This document shows, one piece after another, positions 13,096 to 23,519 of a stretch of DNA of 64,000 nt. The stretch is from the NCBI GenBank assembly GCA_024529925.1, contig JAFEUB010000718.1:18638-82637 (forward strand). The letters run 5' to 3'. Positions within the stretch are counted from its first letter, which is position 1; each line of letters opens with the position of its first letter. The stretch is from Ophthalmolycus amberensis (taxonomy: Eukaryota > Chordata > Actinopteri > Perciformes > Zoarcidae). The notes beneath the pieces are model-generated. The model saw only the letters and a list, made by a program, of their open reading frames with translations. It did no database searches and had not been told where the DNA came from. Made by a program: the position numbers and the translations under genes.

Positions 13096-14538
13096 ATGAT
13101 GAATACATTCTTAGGCAAGATGAAAAATGTGTTTGCAGGACGACAGAGGAGTCCAGCTTCACCCACATTTATACACACTTATACTATTTATACTATTAAC
13201 CCTGAGTATATAGTGTTCCCAGACACTCATCACATTGAGGTCTCAGCCTGCCTGACATCTCCCGAGGAAATAATTGGGGAAAAGTTTAGTGACATCCCTG
13301 ATCCTGTCTTTGGTGACATGTCAGACTCTGATTATGAGAGATTGCTATTTACCGATGTCCTGCGAGTTATTAAAGAACTGCAAGCGAAAGCCAAGGAAAC
13401 GGACGCAAGAGGATGCAAACCTAAGAGCCTTAGTACAAAGGACTTCGCCAAAACATGTCTGTGTCGCTTACTGCGTCAACTGGACACCGAATTTGAGCAG
13501 TACATCAGCGTAACTGATTTGCGTGGCCTGTTTGTAGAATTAGAAGACTACATCGACAAATGGTTCACATTGGCTGATGACATATTACCGGTTGATTCCG
13601 AGGATATGAAGGATTCCAGCAATAAAATGACGAGGGAGCTGAGTAACATCTTCTTCACACACACGACAGGATGTTTGCAGCCGGTGATTTCACCAGAGGC
13701 GTATGTCAAATTCCGTACGGAGTTTGACGGTAACTATAAGGAATACCATCCACATGTTTTGATGTACGTTGATATATGGACCAAAGCCTGGAAGTTCCTG
13801 AGATTCATGGAGTTGTGGCAGACGACTCAGGGCGACGATGTTGCTGAAAATATCACACAGGATTTAGAGGACAAGTCACCGGAACCAACAGCGTCACCGT
13901 TCGCTGAAAATATGACACCGTCTTTAGAGGACAAGTCACCGGAACCAACAGCGTCACCGTTCGCTGAAAATATGACACAGTCTTGTGAATGGTCAGTATG
14001 GTTTGAAAATATGACACCGTCTTTAGAGGACAAGTCACCGGAACCAACAGCGTCACCGGTCGTCGACCAGCTGGAGAGCGGTCCTCAATGGGCCTATGCA
14101 CAGCCTGCGCAGGACAACACCGAAGCAAAGAAGAAAGCATTCATTGAGATCATCTTGGGGAAGCTGGTTTCACGGGCATTCAGGAAATGCAAAGTGAGCT
14201 GTCCATCCGATACCGAGGCCATCAACATCATTCAGCGTCTGTTGGAAAAGACGTGGGCCGAAGTCGAGGGCATGGACTTTGATGTCGAACCAAAAACCTT
14301 CAAGGACCTCGACAAGACCATCTTTAACAAACTCTGGAAGCAGTTGGGCCATAAAACAACGGTGCTGCTCAATTTGAGACGTGAGGATGAGGCACTTGAA
14401 AACCTCATCGCCTCCTCCATCAAAAAACACTTGACGCCACCAACAAATAAGAGCTCCTGCAAAGGCAAGTTATTCTCGTCCGTGCGCCGAGCCATCACCA
14501 ACGTCCACAGGCGAGGAGAGAAGGTCGTTGTCATGTAG
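13096..14538 (+). CDS. Uncharacterised intronless tandem-family protein, copy 1 (480 aa)
   Basis: I do not recognise a named family. The start is the first ATG of ATGATG, with A at -3, about 150 bp after the CRE array. The layout has four parts. Residues 1-17 form a basic amphipathic segment (MMNTFLGKMKNVFAGRQ). Residues of about 60-250 form a probably helical acidic domain rich in Leu and Asp/Glu. Residues of about 256-321 carry three copies of a 20-residue repeat with core SPEPTASP and one odd insert (CEWSVWF). Residues of about 322-480 form a helical C-terminal domain (FIEIILGKLVSRAFRKC, KTWAEVEG) ending in a second basic segment (FSSVRRAITNVHRRGEK). There is no signal peptide or clear membrane span, so it is probably intracellular. 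It resembles my memory of other multicopy uncharacterised teleost proteins ending in a KTWAEVEG-type domain, but this is weak. Confidence 0.7.
   Translation: MMNTFLGKMKNVFAGRQRSPASPTFIHTYTIYTINPEYIVFPDTHHIEVSACLTSPEEIIGEKFSDIPDPVFGDMSDSDYERLLFTDVLRVIKELQAKAKETDARGCKPKSLSTKDFAKTCLCRLLRQLDTEFEQYISVTDLRGLFVELEDYIDKWFTLADDILPVDSEDMKDSSNKMTRELSNIFFTHTTGCLQPVISPEAYVKFRTEFDGNYKEYHPHVLMYVDIWTKAWKFLRFMELWQTTQGDDVAENITQDLEDKSPEPTASPFAENMTPSLEDKSPEPTASPFAENMTQSCEWSVWFENMTPSLEDKSPEPTASPVVDQLESGPQWAYAQPAQDNTEAKKKAFIEIILGKLVSRAFRKCKVSCPSDTEAINIIQRLLEKTWAEVEGMDFDVEPKTFKDLDKTIFNKLWKQLGHKTTVLLNLRREDEALENLIASSIKKHLTPPTNKSSCKGKLFSSVRRAITNVHRRGEKVVVM
13985..14004 (+). repeat. 20-nt templated filler inside the coding repeat, U1
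   Basis: The block GTGAATGGTCAGTATGGTTT is identical to the complement of part of the unit's inverted-repeat arms (next to the ...GGATAAACCATACTGACC module). With a 19-nt duplication it adds 39 nt, or 13 codons in frame. Confidence 0.75.
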
Positions 14539-14542
14539 GTGA

Positions 14543-14548
14543 CAACAA

Positions 14549-14587
<39 letters not shown>
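14543..14587. repeat. (TC)n microsatellite after the stop codon, U1
   Basis: A CT/TC tract just 3' of the stop, present in all five units with different lengths. It joins the coding frame to the right inverted-repeat arm. Confidence 0.85.
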
Positions 14588-14588
<1 letters not shown>

Positions 14589-15591
14589 GCTTTGAAATTT
14601 CCTTTAAGGAAAACCCTCTTTTCTCATCAGACCAGTGTGTTGAGTTTGACCAGATCCATTTATTTTCTAACTAATCATCAGAGGATGTTTTATGGTGGCT
14701 GGAGGTTCAAATATTTGCTGCCACGGTGATAGAAAGTGAGGAGATCTTGCTGTTTTTTTAAACATGCGTGGCCATGTTTAATCCAGTAGTTAGTCCTGTG
14801 AGGATAAACCATACTGACCATTCACCCTGCAGTGACTGCAGCTGCTGATAATGTCAGACATGACAGCAGATGTACTGATTTGCTGGTTTCAGATGAGCTT
14901 TGAAATTTCCTTTAAGGAAAACCCTCTTTTCTCATCAGACCAGTGTGTTGAGTTTGACCAGATCCATTTCTTTTCTAACTAATCATCAGAGGATGTTTTA
15001 TGGTGGCTGGAGGTTCAAATATTTGCTGCCACGGTGATAGAAAGTGAGGAGATCTTGTTGTTTTTTTAAACATGCGTGGCCATGTTTAATCCAGTAGTTA
15101 GTCCTGTGAGGATAAACCATACTGACCATTCACCCTGCAGTGACTGCAGCGCTGATAATGTCAGACATGACAGCAGATGTACTGATTTGCTGGTTTCAGA
15201 TTAGCTTTGAAATTTCCTTTAAGGAAAACCCTCTTTTCTCATCAGACCAGTGTGTTGAGTTTGACCAGATCCATTTCTTTTCTAACTAATCATCAGAGGA
15301 TGTTTTATGGTGGCTGGAGGTTCAAATATTTGCTGCCACGGTGATAGAAAGTGAGGAGATCTTGTTGTTTTTTTAAACATGCGTGGCCATGTTTAATCCA
15401 GTAGTTAGTCCTGTGAGGATAAACCATACTGACTTTTCATTAAGCACCACCACCAGTCCAACACTTTTGGTTTCTATTGCAGTTTCTTAACAATTCAATG
15501 GATTACCATGAGATTTTGTACAGACATTCATCGCCCCTAGAGGATGAATCCTACTGACTTTGGAGATTCACTGAACGTTCATCTCGTGCCA
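14588..15591 (+). repeat. Right inverted-repeat arm, U1 (three 308-bp modules)
   Basis: Three tandem copies of a module beginning AGCTTTGAAATTTCCTTTAA start near 14588, 14896 and 15203. The last continues to TTCATCTCGTGCCA, the mirror of the left arm end. It probably forms the 3' UTR of the gene, as no AATAAA is seen until about 15832. Confidence 0.85.
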
Positions 15592-16350
15592 CACTGTAAA
15601 AAAAAAAAACCTTGAGAAAACTTTATCAAGGCAACTTGATGCAATCGATTTTCAAGTTCTCAACTTTTGACTACGGTAGTTGACTTAACTAAGATTTACA
15701 AGTTTGGACAAAAGTTCTGCCAACTTAGATTTTCTTGTTCACAGAATTGTGATATTTCTGTGAGGCTAACAATGAAATTATTGTTTCAGTGCCATGTATT
15801 TCTACCTTTGACAAACGGATATTTGTGTTGAATAAATATACAATTCTTGTTTAAGTGAGACAAAAAATTTACGTTAAAAATCAATACAAATTGATGTTGC
15901 TATATAATTGTATTTCGAGTTCTGCCAACTTAGATTTTCTTGTTCACAGAATTGTGATATTTCTGTGAGGCTAACAATAAAATCATTGTTTCAATGCTAT
16001 GTGTTTCTGCCTTCAACAAACACAGATATACTAGTTGAATAAACATATAATTCTTGCTTCAGTGAGATACATTTTCCTAGATAACTCAATGAAAATGTAA
16101 GTTGCTGGAATTGTATTAAAGGAATTCTCAATAAATACTTTATTAAATATAATAAAAAGGCACACAGCTCAAAGTTAGCTAAAACCTTGTTTATTTCTCC
16201 TTGGTAAAAAGGTTTTGAACACGAGTTAAAAGTACTCAATGAGGTCTGTCTGGCCTTCATTAAACAATGGATTGGCACTGGATTCAGCAAGGCAATTATG
16301 TAAACAGTCAATGCAATGAATTTGAATATTTAAAACACTGGATGTGTCCC
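15592..16350 (-). mobile_element. CACTG-ended transposon fragment, U1
   Basis: It starts with CACTGTAAAAAAAAAAA, followed by sub-terminal CAACTT/AAGTTG/GTTGACTTAAC motifs. This is the look of EnSpm/CACTA-like non-autonomous elements in fish. It then holds a 204-bp imperfect direct duplication (copies near 15715 and 15919, both starting GTTCTGCCAACTTAGATTTT). No opposite terminus is found in the unit, so it is truncated. The family call is from memory of termini only. Confidence 0.45.
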
Positions 16351-16364
16351 TCTATATAGACATG

Positions 16365-16650
<286 letters not shown>

Positions 16651-16848
16651 CTTATACATGAGTACCAACAATGAACATGAACAGTTTAAATACTGGATGT
16701 GTCCCTATTGTGAACTGACAACTGACATTTCTTCAAATTCTGTGAATCTGAGGCAAAGGTGACTTAAAAGGTTACACATGAGAACAAACAATGCACTCAA
16801 ACAGGAACAAAACAAAGCATTAGGTCCTGTCTGGCTTCCCCATCAGAT

Positions 16849-17160
16849 TTAGAGCAAAAGCTTTGTTTTCAGAGACCGTATGCGCTGCGAGCGTCGAGAG
16901 CCAAGCTCGAAAAAGATTGTTTGAATCCCTTCGAAGGTATACCTCATCTCCTTTGGATAGTCAATGTCCATGGCATACAGTAGGCCAAAGACGTATGCAA
17001 AGGCAGTAGAGAGGTCTGGTAGGTCTTGAAGCACGATGGTCCCTTCCAACACAACCGCTACATCTCGCACGTTTGGTAATATGGCAGCATCATCATCTTC
17101 AATGATGGTGAGGATGGCAACAGACACACCTCTGAGCACTCTCTTCTCATGGTCAGTGTC
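16849..17160 (-). pseudogene. Orphan terminal exon of SAMD3-like type, U1
   Basis: Minus-strand frame of 103 codons after a good acceptor (TTTTCCTCAG at 17161-17170), ending in a stop at 16849. The sequence (DTDHEKRVLRGVSVAILTII, VVLEGTIVLQDLPDLSTAF, YPKEMRYTF, RSLKTKL) matches my memory of the C-terminus of the SAMD3-like proteins that are multicopy in fish. No upstream exon exists within the unit, so it is an orphan carried in the repeat. The exon frame is intact in all five units. It is transcribed toward the CACTG end, so it may be transposon cargo. Confidence 0.6.
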
Positions 17161-17522
17161 CTGAGGAAAAGCAACACATGCATGATTGAGTGCTAAGGAA
17201 AGATTAAAGACAAAATACATTTCTACTCATTGTAACTTTAACTTTTGTACCATTCGGCTTGTGGACGTTTTAAAAATAAATCTTAAAATTGTGACTCAAC
17301 AGCACGGTTGCTATCACCCACCAGTGGGACAGTATAGGAATTTATCGTGGATCGCAATTAAAACACTCACAATAAGTTGATCGTGAATATCCTCATGAGT
17401 GATTTGAAAAAGCTGTCTAGCTTGCTATCATGGTGGAGGACTGAAAAATAGAAACAATTCAAATACAATTCAAGTGTCCACCATAGCGCTGGCGCATTGT
17501 CGAAGCAGTAAATGCTGCTTGT

Positions 17523-17979
17523 AGATGAACGGTCAGTGAATCTCCAAAGTCAGTAGGATTCATCCTCTAGGGGTGATGAATGTCTGTACAAAATCTCATG
17601 GTAATCCATTGAATTGTTGTTAAGACACTGCAATAGAAACCAAAAGTGTTGACCTGGTGGTGGTGCTTAATGAAAAGTCAGTATGGTTTATCCTCACAGG
17701 ACTACTATGAATGGCCACGCATGTTTAAAAAAACAACAAGATCTCCTCACTTTCTATCACCGTGGCAGCAAATATTTGAACCTCCAGCCACCATAAAACA
17801 TCCTCTGATGATTAGTTAGAAAAGAAATGGATCTGGTCAAACTCAACACACTGGTCTGATGAGAAAAGAGGGTTTTCCTTAAAGGAAATTTCAAAGCTAA
17901 TCTGAAACCAGAAAATCAGTACATCTGCTGTCATGGCTGACATTATCAGCGCTGCAGTCACTGCAGGGTGAATGGTCAG
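17523..17979 (+). repeat. Left arm of long inverted repeat, U2
   Basis: Complement of the distal part of the arm at 22824-23519. Confidence 0.85.
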
Positions 17980-19917
17980 AAACACTTTCGTAGAGAGAGA
18001 TCCCCCATGACATTAACAATGACTTTAACCAGCTGTGAACTTCAGGAATGAGGAAAGCAGAGCCATTCCTCTCTTGAAACTGAACTTAGCACTTGTTTTC
18101 AACCAGGAAGCTGCAACGGGCAACAGGTGCAACGTTGCTCCCTGTATTGTGTTACTTCTTTTATGTTTTCCCTTCCTGCATTTGAATTGTTCGTGAGCAG
18201 CGCAATCTATAAATGTCACGCTCAAGTCTCCTCGTCATCCACCCCGTCCTCCCAAGGGGTCTAAAGGAATTCCACGTCACTAGGAACAGGATTGTTCTTG
18301 CGGAATTTGATTCATTGTTCCCACCGCGATGCCGCACACACCTCATCTGATCTCATAATTGACTGGAGGGTGATGGATACGAAGCTCACAGGGATGTTGA
18401 AATGCAGTGTCAGCTATTAGGGGTTCAGGGTTGATTGCAAGAGACTACTGTAAAATGATATTATTAGATGAAATATGCACAATTGCAGGAAAGATGTACA
18501 TTTTTTTAGATTCAAAGAATGTGGCATCAAGGCTGGAGTGTTCAGGTTTTTTTTAAACTCACCAGCCAGAGAAGAGAAGTTGAATTTATCAACCTAAAGT
18601 AGTTGTTGACTGCAATGAAAGGAAACAAAGTGTTTGATGATATGTAATTTAGAGTCATTGGCCAAATGACTTGAGCTCCTGACACCAAGAGAGTTGTTTA
18701 TGTGTATCATCACTTCCTGATAAAGGCGGTCCTGTCATACATTACCACAAGGTGGCAGCAGTGTGTTATAGACATGAACCTGACCAGAGGAAGAAGTTGT
18801 TTATTTCAGTAATACTGTTTTATCTTAAGTTGAATGTTTTTGTTTTACTTTTGTTAAAAGATAAGCCTGACATTATTCTATACTTTTCTTACTGTCAATA
18901 AATCCCATGAAAATACCATTTTCCACCTCTCAATACTGTATAACTCGCCGACCCTGTCTGTAGCATTCAGTCCATTAGTTTACTACCGAAGAGGTAAATC
19001 TAACAGGAGTAAATAGTGCATTTATTTTCAGTATTTTTACTCATTGGGTGCTATAGTGAGTATTTATGGCAGCAGGATGGTAAATGTGGGATTAAGCCAA
19101 ACTAAACTGCAGTGTGTGTGTGTTCATGTAAATGAAGCGACCCACTGCAACATTGTGGCTCACCACCAACCACTATGACTAATGTACGACCTGCTGTACC
19201 TCTTCGGCCATAGACGCTCACTTTTTAAATCAATCGATTTTTTGTTGTATAATAAACTTAATTACCTGCTTTGTAAAATGAGTTCCTTCAAAGTAAGCCA
19301 CTTCCAATCTGCAAAATGCACAATCATGTGTTAGGAGAATTTTCACATTGTTTTCCAAATTAGAAGTGGAACGCAAGCATTTACAATAACACATCCTTTT
19401 TAAATACTACATTTTAGAAACATGACTAAGAGTCTGCAGCTTTCTGTTAGCAATACGTACAGTGTAACAGAGCCACAAACATGGCTGTAGTCTTACTAGG
19501 CTAGCTGTTTCCCCATACTTCCATTCTGTATGCTAAGCTACCTAACCGCATGCTGGCTTTAGTTCATATTATTTATGAAATGTATCATTCTGCTTGTTTC
19601 TCAGAAAGAAGTGGATGAGTATTTCCCAAAAATGTTGAACTATTCCTTCAGCCATGAGACATGAGAAGAGTTTAACAAAACATCCAGCAGGTGGTGCTAT
19701 ACACTGAAATGGAAATTAATTTATCTTTAGTAATTTATCTTTAGTAAAGGTCATTAGGTACCCTTTAAGAGTATTGAGACCCTAAACCAAGGTGATGGCT
19801 TGATCCTCATCCGTAAATAGTTGAGTCTCAAGGTTTGTTAGATATGTTAATGAAGAACGTGAAACTGGACGGTGAATTAGTAGGAAATATGTGTTGGTGT
19901 TGGCTTTGATGGTGTTG
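17980..19917. other. Conserved spacer of U2 without a recognised gene
   Basis: Same content as the U1 spacer, with scattered substitutions and 1-2-nt indels (for example CACAAGGTGG here against CACAATGGTGG in U1). Confidence 0.5.
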
Positions 19918-20328
19918 CCATTCTCTCCCTAGGCTGGTCTTAAATGCGTTGACTGAGGAGGCACTAACTGTTGCTTGACTCAGGCTGTTCCATACTGGTG
20001 GTGTTCTTCTAGAGAAAAAAGGTTTCCGTGGACCAGGCTGGTGTTGTACTTGTAGCTTCTTGTATTGGTGCTGAGGGATTTTTTGAACATACTATTGCCA
20101 CATACTTGACTTCTGTTCGACTGTACGCTGTCGATTCCTGTCAGTATTTTAAAAGTTTGGACCATGTCGGCTCGTTTGCGGCGAAATTCCAGCGTTTGCA
20201 AGTTGAGACTGGCAAGTCTTTCTGGGTATGAGAGGTTGGACGAGTCTAGTTGTGCGTCTCTGAACTGGTTCCAGGGCATCTTTGTCCCGCTTGAGTTTGG
20301 GCGACCATACAACTGAGGCGTACTCCAA
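19918..20328 (-). pseudogene. LINE reverse transcriptase 3' fragment, U2
   Basis: Antisense CR1/Rex-like ORF2 tail as in U1, with the same frameshifts. A 162-codon frame covers the PERLASLNLQTLEFRR block. Confidence 0.75.
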
Positions 20329-20403
20329 ATTAAGGAGCTTTTATTGCCAAATTTAGTTGTTGAAGCGTGATATCTTATTGTGAAGGACAGAACTACGGTC
20401 CCG

Positions 20404-20578
20404 GTTGCCAAGCAACGGTTGCTGAGCAGCGGGAGTCCTTTGATTTCAGCTAGGCTCGTGGCTATCATGTGTGACGTCAGATAAAAGGATCAAAGACATG
20501 AAAACCGTGACGTCACCGATAGAATCCGTGACGTCACGGATGGAATCCTTGACGTCACGGATGGAATCCTTGACGTCA
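20404..20578 (+). promoter_or_regulatory. X-box plus five CREs, U2
   Basis: X-box at 20404-20416. CREs (TGACGTCA) start at 20472, 20508, 20529, 20550 and 20571. The last four have a strict 21-bp period. The first is followed directly by a TATA-like GATAAAAGG. The start codon is 157 bp after the last CRE. Confidence 0.72.
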
Positions 20579-20727
20579 TTTCAGCTATAGGCTCCTTGCT
20601 CCTGGCTGTCATGTGTAAAGTCAGTGTAAGTCAGTCAGCAAGTTCTCAGAGCTCAAGATCATCGTCCACAATAAATCAACTATTTATCAACAATTTATTC
20701 AAAGAATAAATCAACAGTAAATCAACA

Positions 20728-22782
20728 ATGATGAATACATTCTTAGGCAAGATGAAAAATGTGTTTGCAGGACGACAGAGGAGTCCAGCTTCACCCACAT
20801 TTATACACACTTATACTATTTATACTATTAACCCTGAGTATATAGTGTTCCCAGACACTCATCACATTGAGGTCTCAGACAGCCAGACATCTCCCGAGGA
20901 AATAATTGGGGAAAGGTTTAGTGACATCCCTGATCCTGTCTTTGGTGACATGTCAGACTCTGATTATGAGAGATTGCTATTTACCGATGTCCTGCGAGTT
21001 ATTAAAGAACTGCAAGCGAAAGCCAAGGAAACGGACGCAAGAGGATGCAAACCTAAGAGCCTTAGTACAAAGGACTTCGCCAAAACATGTCTGTGTCGCT
21101 TACTGCGTCAACTGGACACCGAATTTGAGCAGTACATCAGCGTAACTGATTTGCGTGGCCTGTTTGTAGAATTAGAAGACTACATCGACAAATGGTTGAC
21201 ATTGGCTGATGACATATTACCGGTTGATTACGAGGATATGAAGGATTCCAGCAATACAATGACGATGGAGCTGAGTAACATCATCTTCACACACACGACA
21301 GGACGTTTGCAGCCATCGATCTCACCAGAGGCGTATGGCGAATGCGATACGGAGTTTGACGGTAACTATAAGGAATACCATCCACATGTTTTGATGTACG
21401 TTGATATATGGACCAAAGCCTGGACATTCCTGAGATTCATGGAGTTGTGGCAGACGACTCAGGTCGACGATGTTGCTGAAAATATGACACAGGCTTTAGA
21501 GGACAAGTTTCGTGACATCCCTGATCCTGTCTTTGGTGACATGTCAGACTCTGATTTTGAGAGCTTGCTATCTACACAGTCTTTAGAGGACAAGTTTCGT
21601 GACATCCCTGATCCTGTCTTTGGTGACATGTTCTCTGATTATGAGAGCTTGCTATCTACACAGTCTTTAGAGGACAAGTTTCGTGACATCCCTGATCCTG
21701 TCTTTGGTGACATGTCAGACTGTGATTATGAGAGCTTGCTATCTACACAGTCTTTAGAGGACAAGTTTCGTGACATCCCTGATCCTGTCTTTGGTGACAT
21801 GTCAGACTGTGATTATGAGAGCTTGCTGTCTACACAGTCTTTAGAGGACAAGTTTCGTGACATCCCTGATCCTGTCTTTGGTGACATGTCAGACTGTGAT
21901 TATGAGAGCTTGCTGTCTACACAGTCTTTAGAGGACAAGTCACCGGAACCAACAGCGTCACCGGACGCTGAAAATATGACACAGTCTTTAGAGGACAAGT
22001 CACCGGAACCAACAGCGTCACCGGACGCTGAAAATATGACACAGTCTTTAGAGGACAAGTCACCGGAACCAACAGCGTCACCGGACGCTGAAAATATGAC
22101 ACAGTCTTTAGAGGACAAGTCACCGGAACCAACAGCGTCACCGGTCGCTGAAAATATGACAACGGCTTTAGAGGACAAGTCACCGGAACCAACAGCGTCA
22201 CCGGTCGCTGAAAATATGACACAGTCTTTAGAGGTCGAGTCACCGGAACCAACAGCGTCACCGGTCGCTGAAAATATGACAACGGCTTTAGAGGACAAGT
22301 CACCAGAACCAACAGCGTCACCGGTCGTCGACCAGCTGGAGAGCGGTCCTCAATGGGCGCAGGACAACACCGAAGCAAAGAAGAAAGCATTCATTGAGAT
22401 TATCTTGGGGAAGCTGGTTTCACGGGCATTCAGGAAATGCAAAGTGAGCTGGCCATCCGATACCGAGGCCATCAACATCATTCAGCGTCTGTTGGAAAAG
22501 ACGTGGGCCGAAGTCGAGGGCATGGACTTTGATGTCGAACCAAAAATCTTCAAGGACCTCGACAAGACCATCTTTAACAAACTCTGGAAGCAGTTGGGCC
22601 ATAAAACAACGGTGCTGCGCTATTTGAGACGTGAGGATGAGGCACTTGAAAACCTCATCGCCTCCTCCATCAAAAAACACTTGACGCCACCAACAAATAA
22701 GAGCAAAGGCAAGTTCTTCTCGTCCGTGCGCCGAGCCATCACCAACGTCTTCAGGCGAGGAGAGAAGGTCGTTGACATGTAG
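20728..22782 (+). CDS. Uncharacterised intronless tandem-family protein, copy 2 (684 aa)
   Basis: Longest copy. The N-terminal 255 residues match copy 1 apart from about 18 amino-acid changes. Residues of about 256-399 hold five copies of a 29-residue repeat (core FRDIPDPVFGDM, ending YESLLSTQ). This repeat also occurs once in the N-terminal domain (residues of about 63-85), which looks like its source. Residues of about 400-535 hold seven SPEPTASP repeats of 20 residues. Residues of about 545-684 are the helical C-terminal domain. The repeats are acidic, Pro/Ser/Thr-rich and probably disordered. Asn-Met-Thr in each 20-residue repeat would be an N-glycosylation sequon only if the protein were secreted, and no signal peptide is seen. 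Confidence 0.72.
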   Translation: MMNTFLGKMKNVFAGRQRSPASPTFIHTYTIYTINPEYIVFPDTHHIEVSDSQTSPEEIIGERFSDIPDPVFGDMSDSDYERLLFTDVLRVIKELQAKAKETDARGCKPKSLSTKDFAKTCLCRLLRQLDTEFEQYISVTDLRGLFVELEDYIDKWLTLADDILPVDYEDMKDSSNTMTMELSNIIFTHTTGRLQPSISPEAYGECDTEFDGNYKEYHPHVLMYVDIWTKAWTFLRFMELWQTTQVDDVAENMTQALEDKFRDIPDPVFGDMSDSDFESLLSTQSLEDKFRDIPDPVFGDMFSDYESLLSTQSLEDKFRDIPDPVFGDMSDCDYESLLSTQSLEDKFRDIPDPVFGDMSDCDYESLLSTQSLEDKFRDIPDPVFGDMSDCDYESLLSTQSLEDKSPEPTASPDAENMTQSLEDKSPEPTASPDAENMTQSLEDKSPEPTASPDAENMTQSLEDKSPEPTASPVAENMTTALEDKSPEPTASPVAENMTQSLEVESPEPTASPVAENMTTALEDKSPEPTASPVVDQLESGPQWAQDNTEAKKKAFIEIILGKLVSRAFRKCKVSWPSDTEAINIIQRLLEKTWAEVEGMDFDVEPKIFKDLDKTIFNKLWKQLGHKTTVLRYLRREDEALENLIASSIKKHLTPPTNKSKGKFFSSVRRAITNVFRRGEKVVDM

Positions 22783-22793
22783 GTGACAACAAT

Positions 22794-22823
22794 ATCTCTC
22801 TCTCTCTCTCTCTCTATCTCTCT
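22794..22823. repeat. (TC)n microsatellite, U2
   Basis: CT tract interrupted by one A. Confidence 0.85.
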
Positions 22824-23519
22824 AGCTTTGAAATTTCCTTTAAGGAAAACCCTCTTTTCTCATCAGACCAGTGTGTTGAGTTTGACCAGATCCATTTATT
22901 TTCTAACTAATCATCAGAGGATGTTTTATGGTGGCTGGAGGTTCAAATATTTGCTGCCACGGTGATAGAAAGTGAGGAGATCTTGCTGTTTTTTTAAACA
23001 TGCGTGGCCATGTTTAATCCAGTAGTTAGTCCTGTGAGGATAAACCATACTGACCATTCACCCTGCAGTGACTGCAGCGCTGATAATGTCAGCCATGACA
23101 GCAGATGTACTGATTTGCTGGTTTCAGATTAGCTTTGAAATTTCCTTTAAGGAAAACCCGCTTTTCTCATCAGACCAGTGTGTTGAGTTTAACCAGATCC
23201 ATTTCTTTTCTAACTAATCATCAGAGGATGTTTTATGGTGGCTGGAGGTTCAAATATTTGCTGCCACGGTGATAGAAAGTGAGGAGATCTTGCTGTTTTT
23301 TTAAACATGCGTGGCCATGTTTAATCCAGTAGTTAGTCCTGTGAGGATAAACCATACTGACTTTTCATTAAGCACCACCACCAGTCCAACACTTTTGGTT
23401 TCTATTGCAGTTTCTTAACAATTCAATGGATTACCATGAGATTTTGTACAGACATTCATCGCCCCTAGAGGATGAATCCTACTGACTTTGGAGAGTCACT
23501 GAACGTTCATCTCGTGCCA
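22824..23519 (+). repeat. Right inverted-repeat arm, U2 (two modules)
   Basis: Two 308-bp modules starting near 22824 and 23132, then the distal segment ending CTCGTGCCA. Confidence 0.85.

Noticed and set aside
21925..22320. Regular 60-bp repeats that could suggest a CRISPR-like array
   Set aside because: Contiguous coding repeats with no variable spacers, in a vertebrate genome.
21900..22390. Minus-strand frames of 132 and 157 codons opposite the SPEPTASP repeats
   Set aside because: The 60-nt repeat lacks stops on several frames, so these are shadows; they lack their own promoter or start context.
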